The notes under the pieces: model-generated
The model's input: the letters and a program-made list of their open reading frames with translations, nothing else
What the model was told of the DNA's origin: nothing
Databases searched by the model: none
Position numbers and translations under genes: made by a program
DNA from: Methanomassiliicoccaceae archaeon
Lineage (GTDB): Archaea; Thermoplasmatota; Thermoplasmata; Methanomassiliicoccales; Methanomethylophilaceae
DNA length: 64,000 nucleotides
Assembly: GCA_034928305.1 (NCBI GenBank)
Contig: JAYFOZ010000002.1
Span: 434,001 to 498,000 of the forward strand
Direction of reading: 5' to 3'
Part shown: positions 44,628-53,300 of the stretch, piece after piece
How the letters are laid out: each line of letters starts with the position of its first letter
Position numbering within the stretch: position 1 is the first letter of the stretch

Positions 44628-45428
44628 TCAGCTCAGCACGTCCGACATTTCGTACACGACGCCCTTCTTCTGCGAGACGACCCACATCGCGGCCATGACC
44701 GCCCCGCCCACGAAGATCTCCCTCGAATGGGCCTGGTGCCGTACTTCGATGCGTTCGGAGTTGCCTATGAACATCACGGTGTGGTCGCCGACGATGTCTC
44801 CGCCTCTGATCGCATGTATGCCGATCTCCTTGCCGCGGGGGCAGACGCCCTCGCGTCCGAAGACGAATTCTTTTCCGCCCATCTCCTTGCTGATGATCTC
44901 GGCCGCGGTCATCGCGGTGCCGCTGGGAGCGTCCTTCTTCTGGTTGTGGTGGGCCTCGACGATCTCCACGTCGTATCCGTCTCCCAGGTACCTTGCGGCC
45001 TCCCTGATGAGTTTGAAGAAGACTCCGACCCCGATCGAGTAGTTCGATGATATCACGGCTGCGACGTTGTTCTTAACGACGGCCTGGGTGATGTTCGTCT
45101 TCTGCTCGGCCGTAAGTCCGGTGGTCCCGATGATGAGGTTCACTCCGGCCGCGGCGGCGACCGGTGCGTTGGCCGCGGTCGCAGGCGCGATGGTGAAATC
45201 GATGAGCACGTCCGTCCTGCTCTCCTTGAGGACGGACGCCAGGTCCTTGGAGTCCGATACGGGGACGTCCAGCTTTCCCACTCCGACGACCTCCCCTATG
45301 TCCTTGCCTATGTTGACCAGGTCAAAGGCCGCCGATATCTTTACGCCGTCGGTCGCCAGGAGGCGGTGGATGATCAGGCTGCCCATCCTGCCGCAGGCGC
45401 CTACCAGCGCGACCCTCGTGTCGCTCAT
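44628..45428 (-). CDS. dapB: 4-hydroxy-tetrahydrodipicolinate reductase
   Basis: A 266-residue enzyme of the diaminopimelate route to lysine. VALVGACGRMG (residues 6-16) binds NAD(P)H. FTIAPATAANAPVA, IIGTTGLT and SSNYSIGVGVFFKL are family segments, and EAHHNQKKDAPSGTA contains the catalytic histidine pair and lysine. The frame is open 64 codons further up, but the ATG at 45428 has GGGGTGC just upstream and fits the family start. Other dap genes are not in the window. Confidence 0.95.
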   Translation of the reverse strand: MSDTRVALVGACGRMGSLIIHRLLATDGVKISAAFDLVNIGKDIGEVVGVGKLDVPVSDSKDLASVLKESRTDVLIDFTIAPATAANAPVAAAAGVNLIIGTTGLTAEQKTNITQAVVKNNVAAVISSNYSIGVGVFFKLIREAARYLGDGYDVEIVEAHHNQKKDAPSGTAMTAAEIISKEMGGKEFVFGREGVCPRGKEIGIHAIRGGDIVGDHTVMFIGNSERIEVRHQAHSREIFVGGAVMAAMWVVSQKKGVVYEMSDVLS

Positions 45429-45971
45429 TGGAGCACCCCTTTTCCGGACACTTCGTCCGAGCGGTTCCCGAAGAGAATTGAAGAAGCGATGATGATGGGT
45501 CCGGTGATGTGCTCTATATACATGATATATCACAACGCAATCTGAACAGGGATATTTAAGAATGCGTGGAATATGTGAAAATCTCGCCCCCGTGCTGTCC
45601 GAAGAGGGGCGCTGAAGCATAACCGCATACCCGGCAATTCGTCGACCGTTAAGTGCATAAAAATTTAGCGATGTATGTCGGGCAAGGCCCGACCATAACC
45701 GCTAAAATCAATGACAAGCGGAGAGCGTACCTTGTAGAGATTTTGGGGTCGTCCATAGGATGATAGGATGACGCTCGACACAGGCTGCAACAGAGGGTAA
45801 GAAGGCTATCAATGCAGACGATGAAGGTGGCGATGTTCGAGCAGTGCGGTCTGACAGAGACGATCGATTCGCGTTTCGCTATCGATTCCCCCAAGAAGAC
45901 GACTCCCGGGGCGCGGCGAGGGTCCGCATACTGGTTGTGAGAAGATTACTGAATACGCGGTCCGCTAGGAC
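45429..45971. other. Gene-poor left edge of the accessory island
   Basis: About 540 bases between dapB and the recombinase cassette without a gene I can support. It holds a TATA-like stretch with palindromic ATATATC repeats near 45520-45535, the nested hairpin at 45664-45706, and a GC-rich stretch at 45905-45930. No target-site duplication could be identified by eye. Confidence 0.45.
45664..45706 (+). repeat. Nested 17-base-pair stem-loop
   Basis: Three stacked stems are perfectly complementary: TTTAGCG with CGCTAAA (outer), ATG with CAT, and GTCGGGC with GCCCGAC around an AAG loop. Two three-base bulges (TAT on the left, AAC on the right) interrupt the helix. Such an extended imperfect palindrome could be a structured RNA, a terminator without T-run, or a recombination or replication site of the adjacent element. 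Confidence 0.6.
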
Positions 45972-46271
45972 ATGTTCGAAGCGGATGAACTGATGAGGAT
46001 CATAGAATCCACGGAGAAGCGCGTTCCGGAGAACAACATCGCATACTGCGCAACGAGAACGGCCAGCACGGGGCTGATGAACTGCCAGATGAATTTTGCC
46101 GACGATTCGAAGAGACTGCAGCGGATAGCTAACGGCCACGGCGAGAACGAGGATGTCGATCTTATCGTGGAAAGGATGCATCGGACGATGCACGCGCTGA
46201 TCGTATGCGCCGTCGAGGGCGTGGCGTACGCGGAGAAGTTCCGGGAGGAGTACCATGACCGAACGCTCTGA
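45972..46271 (+). CDS. Unknown 99-residue protein, first gene of the recombinase cassette
   Basis: Soluble, helical and acidic, with three internal cysteines (AYCATRTAST, MNCQMNF, LIVCAVEG). No family recognised. It overlaps the start of the next frame by 17 bases and contains GGGAGGAG just before it, as in compact mobile-element operons. Function unknown. Confidence 0.5.
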   Translation: MFEADELMRIIESTEKRVPENNIAYCATRTASTGLMNCQMNFADDSKRLQRIANGHGENEDVDLIVERMHRTMHALIVCAVEGVAYAEKFREEYHDRTL

Positions 46272-47205
46272 GAAGTACATGGAGAAGGAGTTCATCCGCT
46301 TCGACGACGAGACGTTCACGCTGAAGCAGCTCAGAGAGGAGCTGGAGGAGTTCACGGTAAGTATCCCGATGCCGACATCTACGTGGACGGGGACGAGAAG
46401 GCCATCGTCGTCAGGAGGAGGATATGGTGACGTCACCGTACGAAGGCTGACCGCAGTCCTTTACGCGAGAGTCTCCACCGATGACAAGGGACGGACCAAC
46501 GAGACGCAGATTTGCGAGATGAGGAAGTGGTGCGAACGCGAAGGCGTGAAGGTGTTGGAGATATTCCAGGACAAGCAGTCCGGCAAGGACCTCGACTGTC
46601 CGCAGTTCCTGCAGGCCGTCGGACGCATCGCGACAGGAGATGTCAACATACTCCTCGCATTGGATGTCACCCGTCTCACGAGGAACAACCAGCTCGGCGA
46701 GGTAAGGAAGATGATCGAGCCGTTCCGTACGCAGATCCGTTTCGTCATGGATCCGTTGGATCCCGACAGCGTCGGCGGACGTATCACCACTGCTGTCGAG
46801 GAAGCGTTCGGTGCGGAGGAGCGCAGGGTGCTGGGCATCAAGACCTCCCAGGGGATGAGGACGCGTCAGCTGCAGGGCATTCATATCGGACGTCCGTTGG
46901 CGATGGTGTTCACCCATCGCGTAGAGGAGAACAGAGCATGTATCAAGACGGACGGGAAGCAGCAGACGAAGATCGTCTCCCTGAAAGCGGTGATGGAGCT
47001 CGCGTCTGAAGGCTACTCCCTGGCGAAGGCGGCCAAGGTGCTCGGCGTGTCTAAGATCGCGCTCGCGGCGAACCTCGTGTCCGAAGGGGAGAAGGAGGAG
47101 TTCCTTGAAATCTGCGGCAAAGCGAAGAACAGCGGTACAAAAGGTGGTACGACCGAAAGGGTCGGGAATACCGAGGAAAACCGTACGGAAAGGGGGTCGG
47201 ATTGA
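46255..47205 (+). CDS. Serine recombinase (resolvase family), probably with a frameshift-generated N-terminal fusion
   Basis: Residues ~66-250 are a small serine recombinase: LTAVLYARVSTDD with the nucleophile S74, then FQDKQSGKDLDCPQF, LLALDVTRLTRNNQ and EERRVLGIKTSQGM. They are followed by a C-terminal helix-turn-helix (GYSLAKAAKVLGVSKIALA). The first ~35 residues (MTERSEKYMEKEFIRFDDET) seem to belong to a different small gene. One base lost near 46357 would explain why the sequence YPDADIYVDGDEKAIVVRRR continues in the next frame to a TGA at 46428-46430, just after an AGGAGGAGG. The genuine recombinase start is therefore unclear. No TnpB partner is present. Confidence 0.75.
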   Translation: MTERSEKYMEKEFIRFDDETFTLKQLREELEEFTVSIPMPTSTWTGTRRPSSSGGGYGDVTVRRLTAVLYARVSTDDKGRTNETQICEMRKWCEREGVKVLEIFQDKQSGKDLDCPQFLQAVGRIATGDVNILLALDVTRLTRNNQLGEVRKMIEPFRTQIRFVMDPLDPDSVGGRITTAVEEAFGAEERRVLGIKTSQGMRTRQLQGIHIGRPLAMVFTHRVEENRACIKTDGKQQTKIVSLKAVMELASEGYSLAKAAKVLGVSKIALAANLVSEGEKEEFLEICGKAKNSGTKGGTTERVGNTEENRTERGSD

Positions 47206-47474
47206 GCATGTACAGAAAGGAACCCTTTGCGACGGGGAAGAGACCCTTTGCGACCGAAACACGGGAAAGGAGCGATAAGGACAGGCCCGGACTATTCCCG
47301 ATGCCACCGTGCCCCGTCTGCGGATCCCGCGGTGTCATCGAGGGCGTGAGTCCCCGGTTGAGCATCACATTCTATTCCGCAAGATGCACAGAGTGCTCGT
47401 ACCGTTACAAGTTCTTCCGGAAGAAGAGGTCGCTCACGCTCGCGAGGAAGATAGGATGGGATGATAGAGAATGA
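47202..47474 (+). CDS. Small zinc-ribbon protein
   Basis: A 90-residue protein with CPVCGSRGVIEG and CTECSYRYKFF, a C-x2-C ... C-x2-C pair that probably binds one zinc ion. The basic tail could contact nucleic acid. The first 30 residues are charged and repetitive (EPFATGKRPFATETRERS). It overlaps the recombinase stop by four bases and the next gene by four, so it is part of the same transcript. Confidence 0.55.
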   Translation: MSMYRKEPFATGKRPFATETRERSDKDRPGLFPMPPCPVCGSRGVIEGVSPRLSITFYSARCTECSYRYKFFRKKRSLTLARKIGWDDRE

Positions 47475-47791
47475 CCGCCCCGGACAAGATGGAACGCAAT
47501 TGGATCCTCGACGCGGGGACTGTTCAGGCGCTGTCGATCACCAGACTGTGGCTGCCGCCCGATCTGACGTATGCGGATATCCTGCGCATGTCGACCACGA
47601 TGCTGTTCGAGGAAATCGACAGGGTCTGCATGAAGGAAGGCGTTGGAGTCAACGAGGCGATCCATCTGATGTTCGAGAGGTATTCGAAGACATCCGTGCC
47701 TATCGAGATCAAGGTCAATTTCACACCCGGTCCGGGAAGGAACGGGAAACAAACCGATTCAGAAAAAAACAAAGGAGACAAGTCACAATGA
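47471..47791 (+). CDS. Unknown 106-residue cassette protein
   Basis: A mainly helical protein (ADILRMSTTMLFEEIDRVC, NEAIHLMFERYSKT) with a low-complexity polar C-terminal tail. The helical pattern loosely recalls small DNA-binding or plasmid-maintenance proteins, but no family can be named. Overlaps both neighbours by four bases (ATGA type). Confidence 0.45.
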   Translation: MTAPDKMERNWILDAGTVQALSITRLWLPPDLTYADILRMSTTMLFEEIDRVCMKEGVGVNEAIHLMFERYSKTSVPIEIKVNFTPGPGRNGKQTDSEKNKGDKSQ

Positions 47792-47844
47792 TAACGAAAT
47801 GCACTGAGAACAAGAAGACAAGTTACAAGGAGGGATCCGCGTGA
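47788..47844 (+). CDS. 18-residue micro-ORF
   Basis: MITKCTENKKTSYKEGSA, preceded by AAAGGAGA and overlapping the previous stop. Its last codons contain the AAGGAGGG ribosome site of the following GTG gene, and its stop overlaps that start (GTGA). It may act only as a translation-coupling leader. Confidence 0.35.
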   Translation: MITKCTENKKTSYKEGSA

Positions 47845-48020
47845 GTCCGGAATTCGATTTCTGGGAAAGATCCGAAGTGATTCCGACGAAGAATGAGATC
47901 GAAGTGGTATCGCGCTGCATCTTCCTGGGCGAGCACGGGATATACACCCATCCGAGTTCGGAGTTCACAATTTGTCCAGGAGAAAAGGAGAGTTGCAATC
48001 GCAGATATTCGAAGAGTTGA
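47841..48020 (+). CDS. 59-residue cassette protein, possibly cut short
   Basis: GTG start seven bases after AAGGAGGG. The product contains FDFWERSEVIPTKNEIEVV, SRCIFLGEHGIYTHPSSEF and a final CPGEKESCNRRYSKS. Two cysteines lie in the last 15 residues. It is the last frame of the cassette, and the sequence changes character right after it, so the gene may have been truncated when the adjacent module was inserted. No family recognised. Confidence 0.45.
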   Translation: MSPEFDFWERSEVIPTKNEIEVVSRCIFLGEHGIYTHPSSEFTICPGEKESCNRRYSKS

Positions 48021-48032
48021 ACGTCCAACTAT

Positions 48033-48060
48033 CCCCACGCTTTTTCTATCCAGCGTGGGG
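48033..48060. terminator. Strong hairpin between the cassette and the cyclase-like gene
   Basis: CCCCACGC (48033-48040) pairs with GCGTGGGG (48053-48060). The 12-base loop includes TTTTTC. It stands between two convergent stops (48020 and 48069) and probably ends both transcripts. It also marks a change in base composition. Confidence 0.55.
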
Positions 48061-48068
48061 GAAACAAC

Positions 48069-48935
48069 TTACTTCTTATCATCACGACGGACGTCCAATC
48101 TCTTCAATCCTGATTCGGTTCTGATTGTGCATGACAGATGTTTCTTCATGCGCATGTGTTCGCACCCATTGTTATAATTGTCAATGATCCAAGACAGTTT
48201 CATCCTGTTACGTTCTTCTCTGATGAAATCTGTATTGGAATTTGCATTCTCAACCACTTTCAAGATCGAATCGTCTATTTTACTCAGGCAATCCATCAAT
48301 TCACATTCTTCCGATGACGGCTCATCTTGGAAATTCGGTTCAAACCATAACATCGGACGATAATAGTCGAGGTATCTCCAACCATCCGCATCTTTGAGGA
48401 AGAAGTATTCTACCCTCATATGATCCGTGTGATCTTCGTCTATCGATGCGAGTATCTCATCGAATGTGTCATCACCGATGATCATACGTGGATTTTTTGC
48501 CTCTTTGTTTTCCATCTCATAGGCATCGATGAGAGCAGGACCATAAACACAATCATCATCGATATACAGGTCTCCGATCGTGAATGAACCGCGCGTCAGG
48601 ACGTTGAATTCCCATAGAAGCACGCGTTGAAGTTCCGCTATCTCTCTGAAGAAGCTGACATGAAACATATGGTGTGGGATGATCTTTTTTTCTGGATCCC
48701 ATTTCATGCAGATGATGAAGTTGTCCGAGAAGATCTTCGTCCTGATGCGCGGTATCATCGAGGGATCGTAATCCTTGCTCTCTCTTTCGATTTTCTTTAT
48801 CCTTTCCACCGTGGCCAAGGTCGTTTTCAGGAATTCATCGACGAGTTCCGGATGGAGTCTTATCTTGTCGCGATAACCTAGGATATCCATATATGCGACC
48901 AGGTATTTTTCGACAGAGGGTTCATTTTCAGACAT
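48069..48935 (-). CDS. Class III nucleotide-cyclase-like protein of unknown function
   Basis: A 288-residue soluble protein. AYMDILGYRD (D17) and KIFSDNFIIC (D71) have the spacing and setting of the two metal-binding aspartates in class III cyclase folds. The following LLWEFNVLTRGSFTIGDLY and YGPALIDAYEMENKEAKNPR match the core of a widespread family usually annotated as hypothetical. Whether it makes a cyclic nucleotide is unknown; transition-state residues are not obvious. It is transcribed towards the recombinase cassette and shares a 209-base upstream gap with the BREX operon. Confidence 0.6.
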   Translation of the reverse strand: MSENEPSVEKYLVAYMDILGYRDKIRLHPELVDEFLKTTLATVERIKKIERESKDYDPSMIPRIRTKIFSDNFIICMKWDPEKKIIPHHMFHVSFFREIAELQRVLLWEFNVLTRGSFTIGDLYIDDDCVYGPALIDAYEMENKEAKNPRMIIGDDTFDEILASIDEDHTDHMRVEYFFLKDADGWRYLDYYRPMLWFEPNFQDEPSSEECELMDCLSKIDDSILKVVENANSNTDFIREERNRMKLSWIIDNYNNGCEHMRMKKHLSCTIRTESGLKRLDVRRDDKK

Positions 48936-49038
48936 AATGGCGTTAGGATATCACTATTCAAATCTTTACAGATTGTCGTTCCTTTGCTGTTCCAGATTTA
49001 TTTATCAGATGCCGAAGTTTGCATTAAATCGTTGTGAA

Positions 49039-49096
49039 TCGTGTTGTTTATTAGACAGATTGTACGTTGAATTTGTTCAAAATGTGTCGTGTTGTT
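49039..49096 (+). promoter_or_regulatory. Repeated TCGTGTTGTT upstream of BREX
   Basis: TCGTGTTGTT occurs at 49039-49048 and 49087-49096, 48 bases apart, in the gap between the cyclase-like gene and brxA. An AT-rich TTATTAAATT (~49112-49121) lies ~25 bases before the brxA ATG and may be its TATA box. The direct repeats could be operator sites. Confidence 0.35.
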
Positions 49097-49144
49097 CTCG
49101 AATCAGCATTATTATTAAATTGAGGCAACAACATTCAACAAAAG

Positions 49145-49747
49145 ATGGGTTCTGTTCTTCATTATTCAGCGGCAATGCCTGCAACTCCATTTGCTTTCCC
49201 TGAGACCAAATTGGTAGCACGGCTGATGCTGGATTCCGATGATAGATCAGTCGTGAAACAAGTGGTCCATGATAACAATCTTCTGCAGGTGAAGACCGAC
49301 AGCAATGAGGAGAAGATCTTCAACTATGCATATGGCCGGATGAGTCAATTATCTGATGAACTGAAACGTATAATCGTTTCCGGCGATGAATCCGATGGAA
49401 GATTCGTGAATCTTGTTTCGATCATGAAGTGGGATGCATTGTTCATGGATTTCGTGGTCGAAGTCTACAATGACAGATTGATCAACAAGAATCCGATAAC
49501 CGACTATGATATCATGTCCTATTTCGAGAGGAAGGGGCGTGAGGACCCAAACGTTGCTTCCTGGAAATATGTGACCGTGTACAAATTAAGAAGACTCTAT
49601 GCACGTGTCCTTTTCGAAGCTGGATTGCTGAAGTCGTCGACAGGGAGCAGGGAGATATGCACACCGTATATCGGACGTTCAACTATAGATGCGCTGTGCG
49701 ACGAAGGATACGGAACTTACATTAGCGTTACACTGGGAAGAAGATGA
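49145..49747 (+). CDS. brxA: BREX protein BrxA (DUF1819)
   Basis: A 200-residue small BREX protein, first gene of the six-gene type 1 order. ETKLVARLMLDSDDRSVVKQ, ISIMKWDALFMDFVVEVYND-like central helices and LRRLYARVLFEAGLL match the BrxA family. The fold is known to be helical and DNA-binding in bacterial examples. Transcription is probably leaderless from a TATA box ~25 bases upstream. The stop overlaps the brxB ATG. Confidence 0.88.
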   Translation: MGSVLHYSAAMPATPFAFPETKLVARLMLDSDDRSVVKQVVHDNNLLQVKTDSNEEKIFNYAYGRMSQLSDELKRIIVSGDESDGRFVNLVSIMKWDALFMDFVVEVYNDRLINKNPITDYDIMSYFERKGREDPNVASWKYVTVYKLRRLYARVLFEAGLLKSSTGSREICTPYIGRSTIDALCDEGYGTYISVTLGRR

Positions 49748-50343
49748 AGATACTTGGAATAGACGAGAGGCTGAACAGGATCAAGGATGTCATCATCAAC
49801 GATCCGTTCTTCGGGGGCAAATCATTGAGCAGCGGCACCGGAGGGTATATCTTCGATTATGATCCGGAAGATGAACTCGTCGTCAGGGAATTCGTCAAGA
49901 ATTTCAAGGACAGGAAGGACCTCGGTTTCGATGTCCAGGAATTCGATCTCTTCGAGATCATGATTGGGTATCTCCAGGAACAGGGCTATTTGGAGACTGC
50001 GTTCGAATTGGAAGAGGAATGCCGCAACGAGAAGGAAGGCATAGGGTACATGATACGCGCTATGGCCGATCTGTTCCAGGCTGACAGTCAGAACGACATC
50101 TTCATTGATTATATTCAGAAACATGCTGTCAAAGGCAATGTGCTATTCATCACGGGTGTCGGAAAATGCCATCCGTTCATACGTTCGCATAAGATACTGA
50201 ATAACTTCGACAGCAAATTGAACGGCGTCAAGACCGTCCTGTTCTACCCGGGGGACTACAACTCGGATGAACTGAAACTTTTCGGAACGATTCCCAGTGA
50301 GAACTATTACCGTTCCATGAAACTTGTAGAAAGGAGTGAATGA
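49744..50343 (+). CDS. brxB: BREX protein BrxB (DUF1788)
   Basis: A 199-residue protein, second in the operon. Characteristic features are the early FDYDPEDELVVREFVK, the EFDLFEIMIGYLQEQGYLE core and the C-terminal FITGVGKCHPFIRSHKILNN and VLFYPGDYNSDELKLF segments. The last pair is the family's phosphate-loop-like region. BrxB is required for BREX function but its activity is unknown. Overlaps brxA by four bases. Confidence 0.88.
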   Translation: MKILGIDERLNRIKDVIINDPFFGGKSLSSGTGGYIFDYDPEDELVVREFVKNFKDRKDLGFDVQEFDLFEIMIGYLQEQGYLETAFELEEECRNEKEGIGYMIRAMADLFQADSQNDIFIDYIQKHAVKGNVLFITGVGKCHPFIRSHKILNNFDSKLNGVKTVLFYPGDYNSDELKLFGTIPSENYYRSMKLVERSE

Positions 50344-50345
50344 TC

Positions 50346-53300
50346 ATGTCAAAAATAGGGGAGATGTTCGAGAAAGATATCAGCAGGCCGATGAACCCGG
50401 TCATCAAGGTTAGCGATCAGAATGATGAGAATGTGATATTCCAGGAGCTTGACGAGTACGTGGTCACACAGGAGATCGATGAGAATCTGGAGAAGTTCTA
50501 CAAAGGTATCGCCGATGGCATGAAGACCAACACCGATGCTGTTGGCGTCTGGATCTCTGGTGATTTCGGAAGCGGTAAATCCCATTTCCTGAAGATACTC
50601 TCATTCCTTCTCAAGAACAGTAAGATCCGCGACAAGGAGGCCATAACGTATCTTCAGAACAAGGTGTCCGAGGCAGTATATTCGTATATGCAGACTATCG
50701 GAAGGAAGAATGTCGAGACGGTCCTTTTCGATATCGATGCCGAGAGCAAGGAAGGCCAGAATGCGGACAATCTCGTCCAGATCTATTTGATGGTCTTCAA
50801 CAGGATGCTCGGTCTGAGTACCGTCGCATCCGTCGCGGAGATGGAACGTCATATCATCCGGGAAGGGAAGTACGATCTCTTCAAATCCAAATATCAGGAG
50901 ATCTCCGGAAAGACATGGGAATTTGACAGGACCAAGCCTGCATTTGTCAAGCCCAAGATCAAGGCCGCATTGGTGGCCGCGGGTCTTTACAATGAATCAG
51001 ATGCCACCGACGTCGCGGATACCGCTACGAAAAAGCTCGAGGTCAGTGTTAGGGACTTCGCAAAACTGGTGAAGGAACATTGCGCGGAGCAGGGGAAGGA
51101 TTACACATTGTTCTTCCTGGTCGATGAGGTCGGACAGTTCATCTCGGGCAACACACAGCTGATGTTGAAGCTTCAGACAATCACCGAGGAACTCGGTGTT
51201 GCCTGCCATAGACAGGCTTGGAATATCGTCACCAGTCAGGAGGATATCGATCAGGTCGTTGCCGGAGTCAATAACAAGGATTTCTCCAAGATCCAAGGAC
51301 GTTTCGGTGTTCGTGTGAAGATGTCCTCGTCGGATGTGAAGGAGGTCATCGAGAAGAGGATACTTCTGAAGAAGAGCAATTATGTCGATGAGTTGAAAGC
51401 ATACTATGATGTGAATCGCGATGCCATTCACAACAAGCTCAACTTCGACAACGGTGTGAACATCAGGCTGTACAAGAACAAGGAGGAGTATTCCAACACA
51501 TATCCGTTCGTCCCGTATCAGTATCAGATGCTACAGACCATGCTCACCCAGCTGAGGAACAAGAGCAGAGCAGGAAAGAACATCAGTAACGCAGCACGTT
51601 CGATGCTGAAGACCTTTAGGGATACGGTCGTCGAGTACAAGGATAACGATTCTTTGTCGGTGATCCCGATGTACGCGTTCTACGATTCGCTCACACCGGA
51701 GTTGGACAGTCCGACACTGCAGGCGTTCTACGATGCGAGCAAGAACGATATGCTCGATGTCGATTTCGACCTCAATGTTCTGAAGACACTGTTCCTTGTG
51801 AAATATTACGACGGATTGACAATATCTGTCACTAACATCACATCGATGATGGTATCTTCGTTCGACGAGAACAGGATCACCCTGAAGAAGAAGGTCGAGG
51901 AAGCGTTGGATCGCCTCGTTACTCAGAATCTTGTGCAGAGGAATGGGGACACATACGTTTTCCTTACGAACGTGGAGCAGGAGATAAATCTTGAGATCAA
52001 GAGGGAATCCGTAGATGTAGGCAAACGTATCCAGGAGATATCCCGTATCGCATTCGGAGAGATCCTTGGACTTAGCGGTAAATACAAGTATGACAGCGAT
52101 CACCCGTATCCGTTCAACAGAATTGTCGACGGGGAGAACGTCGATGGTACGAGTTACGAATTGGGTCTTGCCATATCCACACCGGCAAGTAGAGTGGATC
52201 CTGCCACGTTGACCATGGAATCCATCAATTCTGTCGTTCTCGAATTGCCGGGCGACGATCGTGTGATCATTCAATGCAATGAATACATCTCGACCGAGAG
52301 TTATCTTTGCAAGAATATGAGCTCCGACCTCCCCAAAGGGAAGAGGGCGATACTGGAAGCCAAGGAATCCGAGCTTAAGGACATGAAGGACAGATTCAGA
52401 GAACTGCTTTCCGATGCACTTCAGTCTGCCAAGATATACATCAACGGTTCACCGGTGCAGATCAACGAATCCAAGCCGGGAGCTCGTGTCGAAAAGGCCA
52501 TGAGTCAGCTGATCGAGGCCACATACAGCAAAATGGATTACATGAGGAATCCGAAGAGCAAAACTATCGTGGAACAGATCTTCAGGAACAGATCGATAAT
52601 CCCATTCGATAAGGCCTGCGGAAGCGAAAGGAACGCCATTGATTCTGTTGTTGATTATATTTCTGAACAGGCGAAGATCAACGCTACCGTCAGGATATCG
52701 AATGTGATGGAGAAGTTCAGGAAGAGACCGTACGGGTTCAATGACGTGGATATTCAATGGATATTGGCGATCCTGTTCCGTCACAATAAGATCGGGCTTG
52801 TGTTCGAAGGAGTATCATATGATGGTAAGAAGGTGGATGCAGACAAAGGTATCGATCTGATAACCAGGGCCAAGAACTACGATCGCGTGGAGATCAAATT
52901 GCGTGAAAGCGTCTCGTCGGCATCGATCAACAAGGCCGCCGATATCTTCAAGGAGATACTGGCGAAATCACTGCAGCTTGATGAGAGTGCATTGGTCGGT
53001 GCGATCAACAGCGGTTCGAAAGAGCTGATGCACGAGATCGATGGATATCTTGATAAGATAAGGTCGAACCCCAAATACCCCGGAAAGGAACAGCTGGATG
53101 CAATGCGCTTGATGCTCAACAGCACTGCGAGCATGGGTTCTCCGGACATATTCCAATATATCGACCACAACGAGGATGCATTCAGGAATCTTCGTGACAA
53201 TCTGGACAGCCTCAGAGGGTTCTTCGCAGAGGACAGCCCCAGAAGAAGGTTGTTCGACAGAGGCCTCTCATGTCTTGCCGCGTATACCAAGGATGAGAAT

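Noticed and set aside
45429-49145. CRISPR array or spacer-like repeats in the island
   Set aside because: No regularly spaced direct repeats of 24-40 bases were found, and there are no cas genes.
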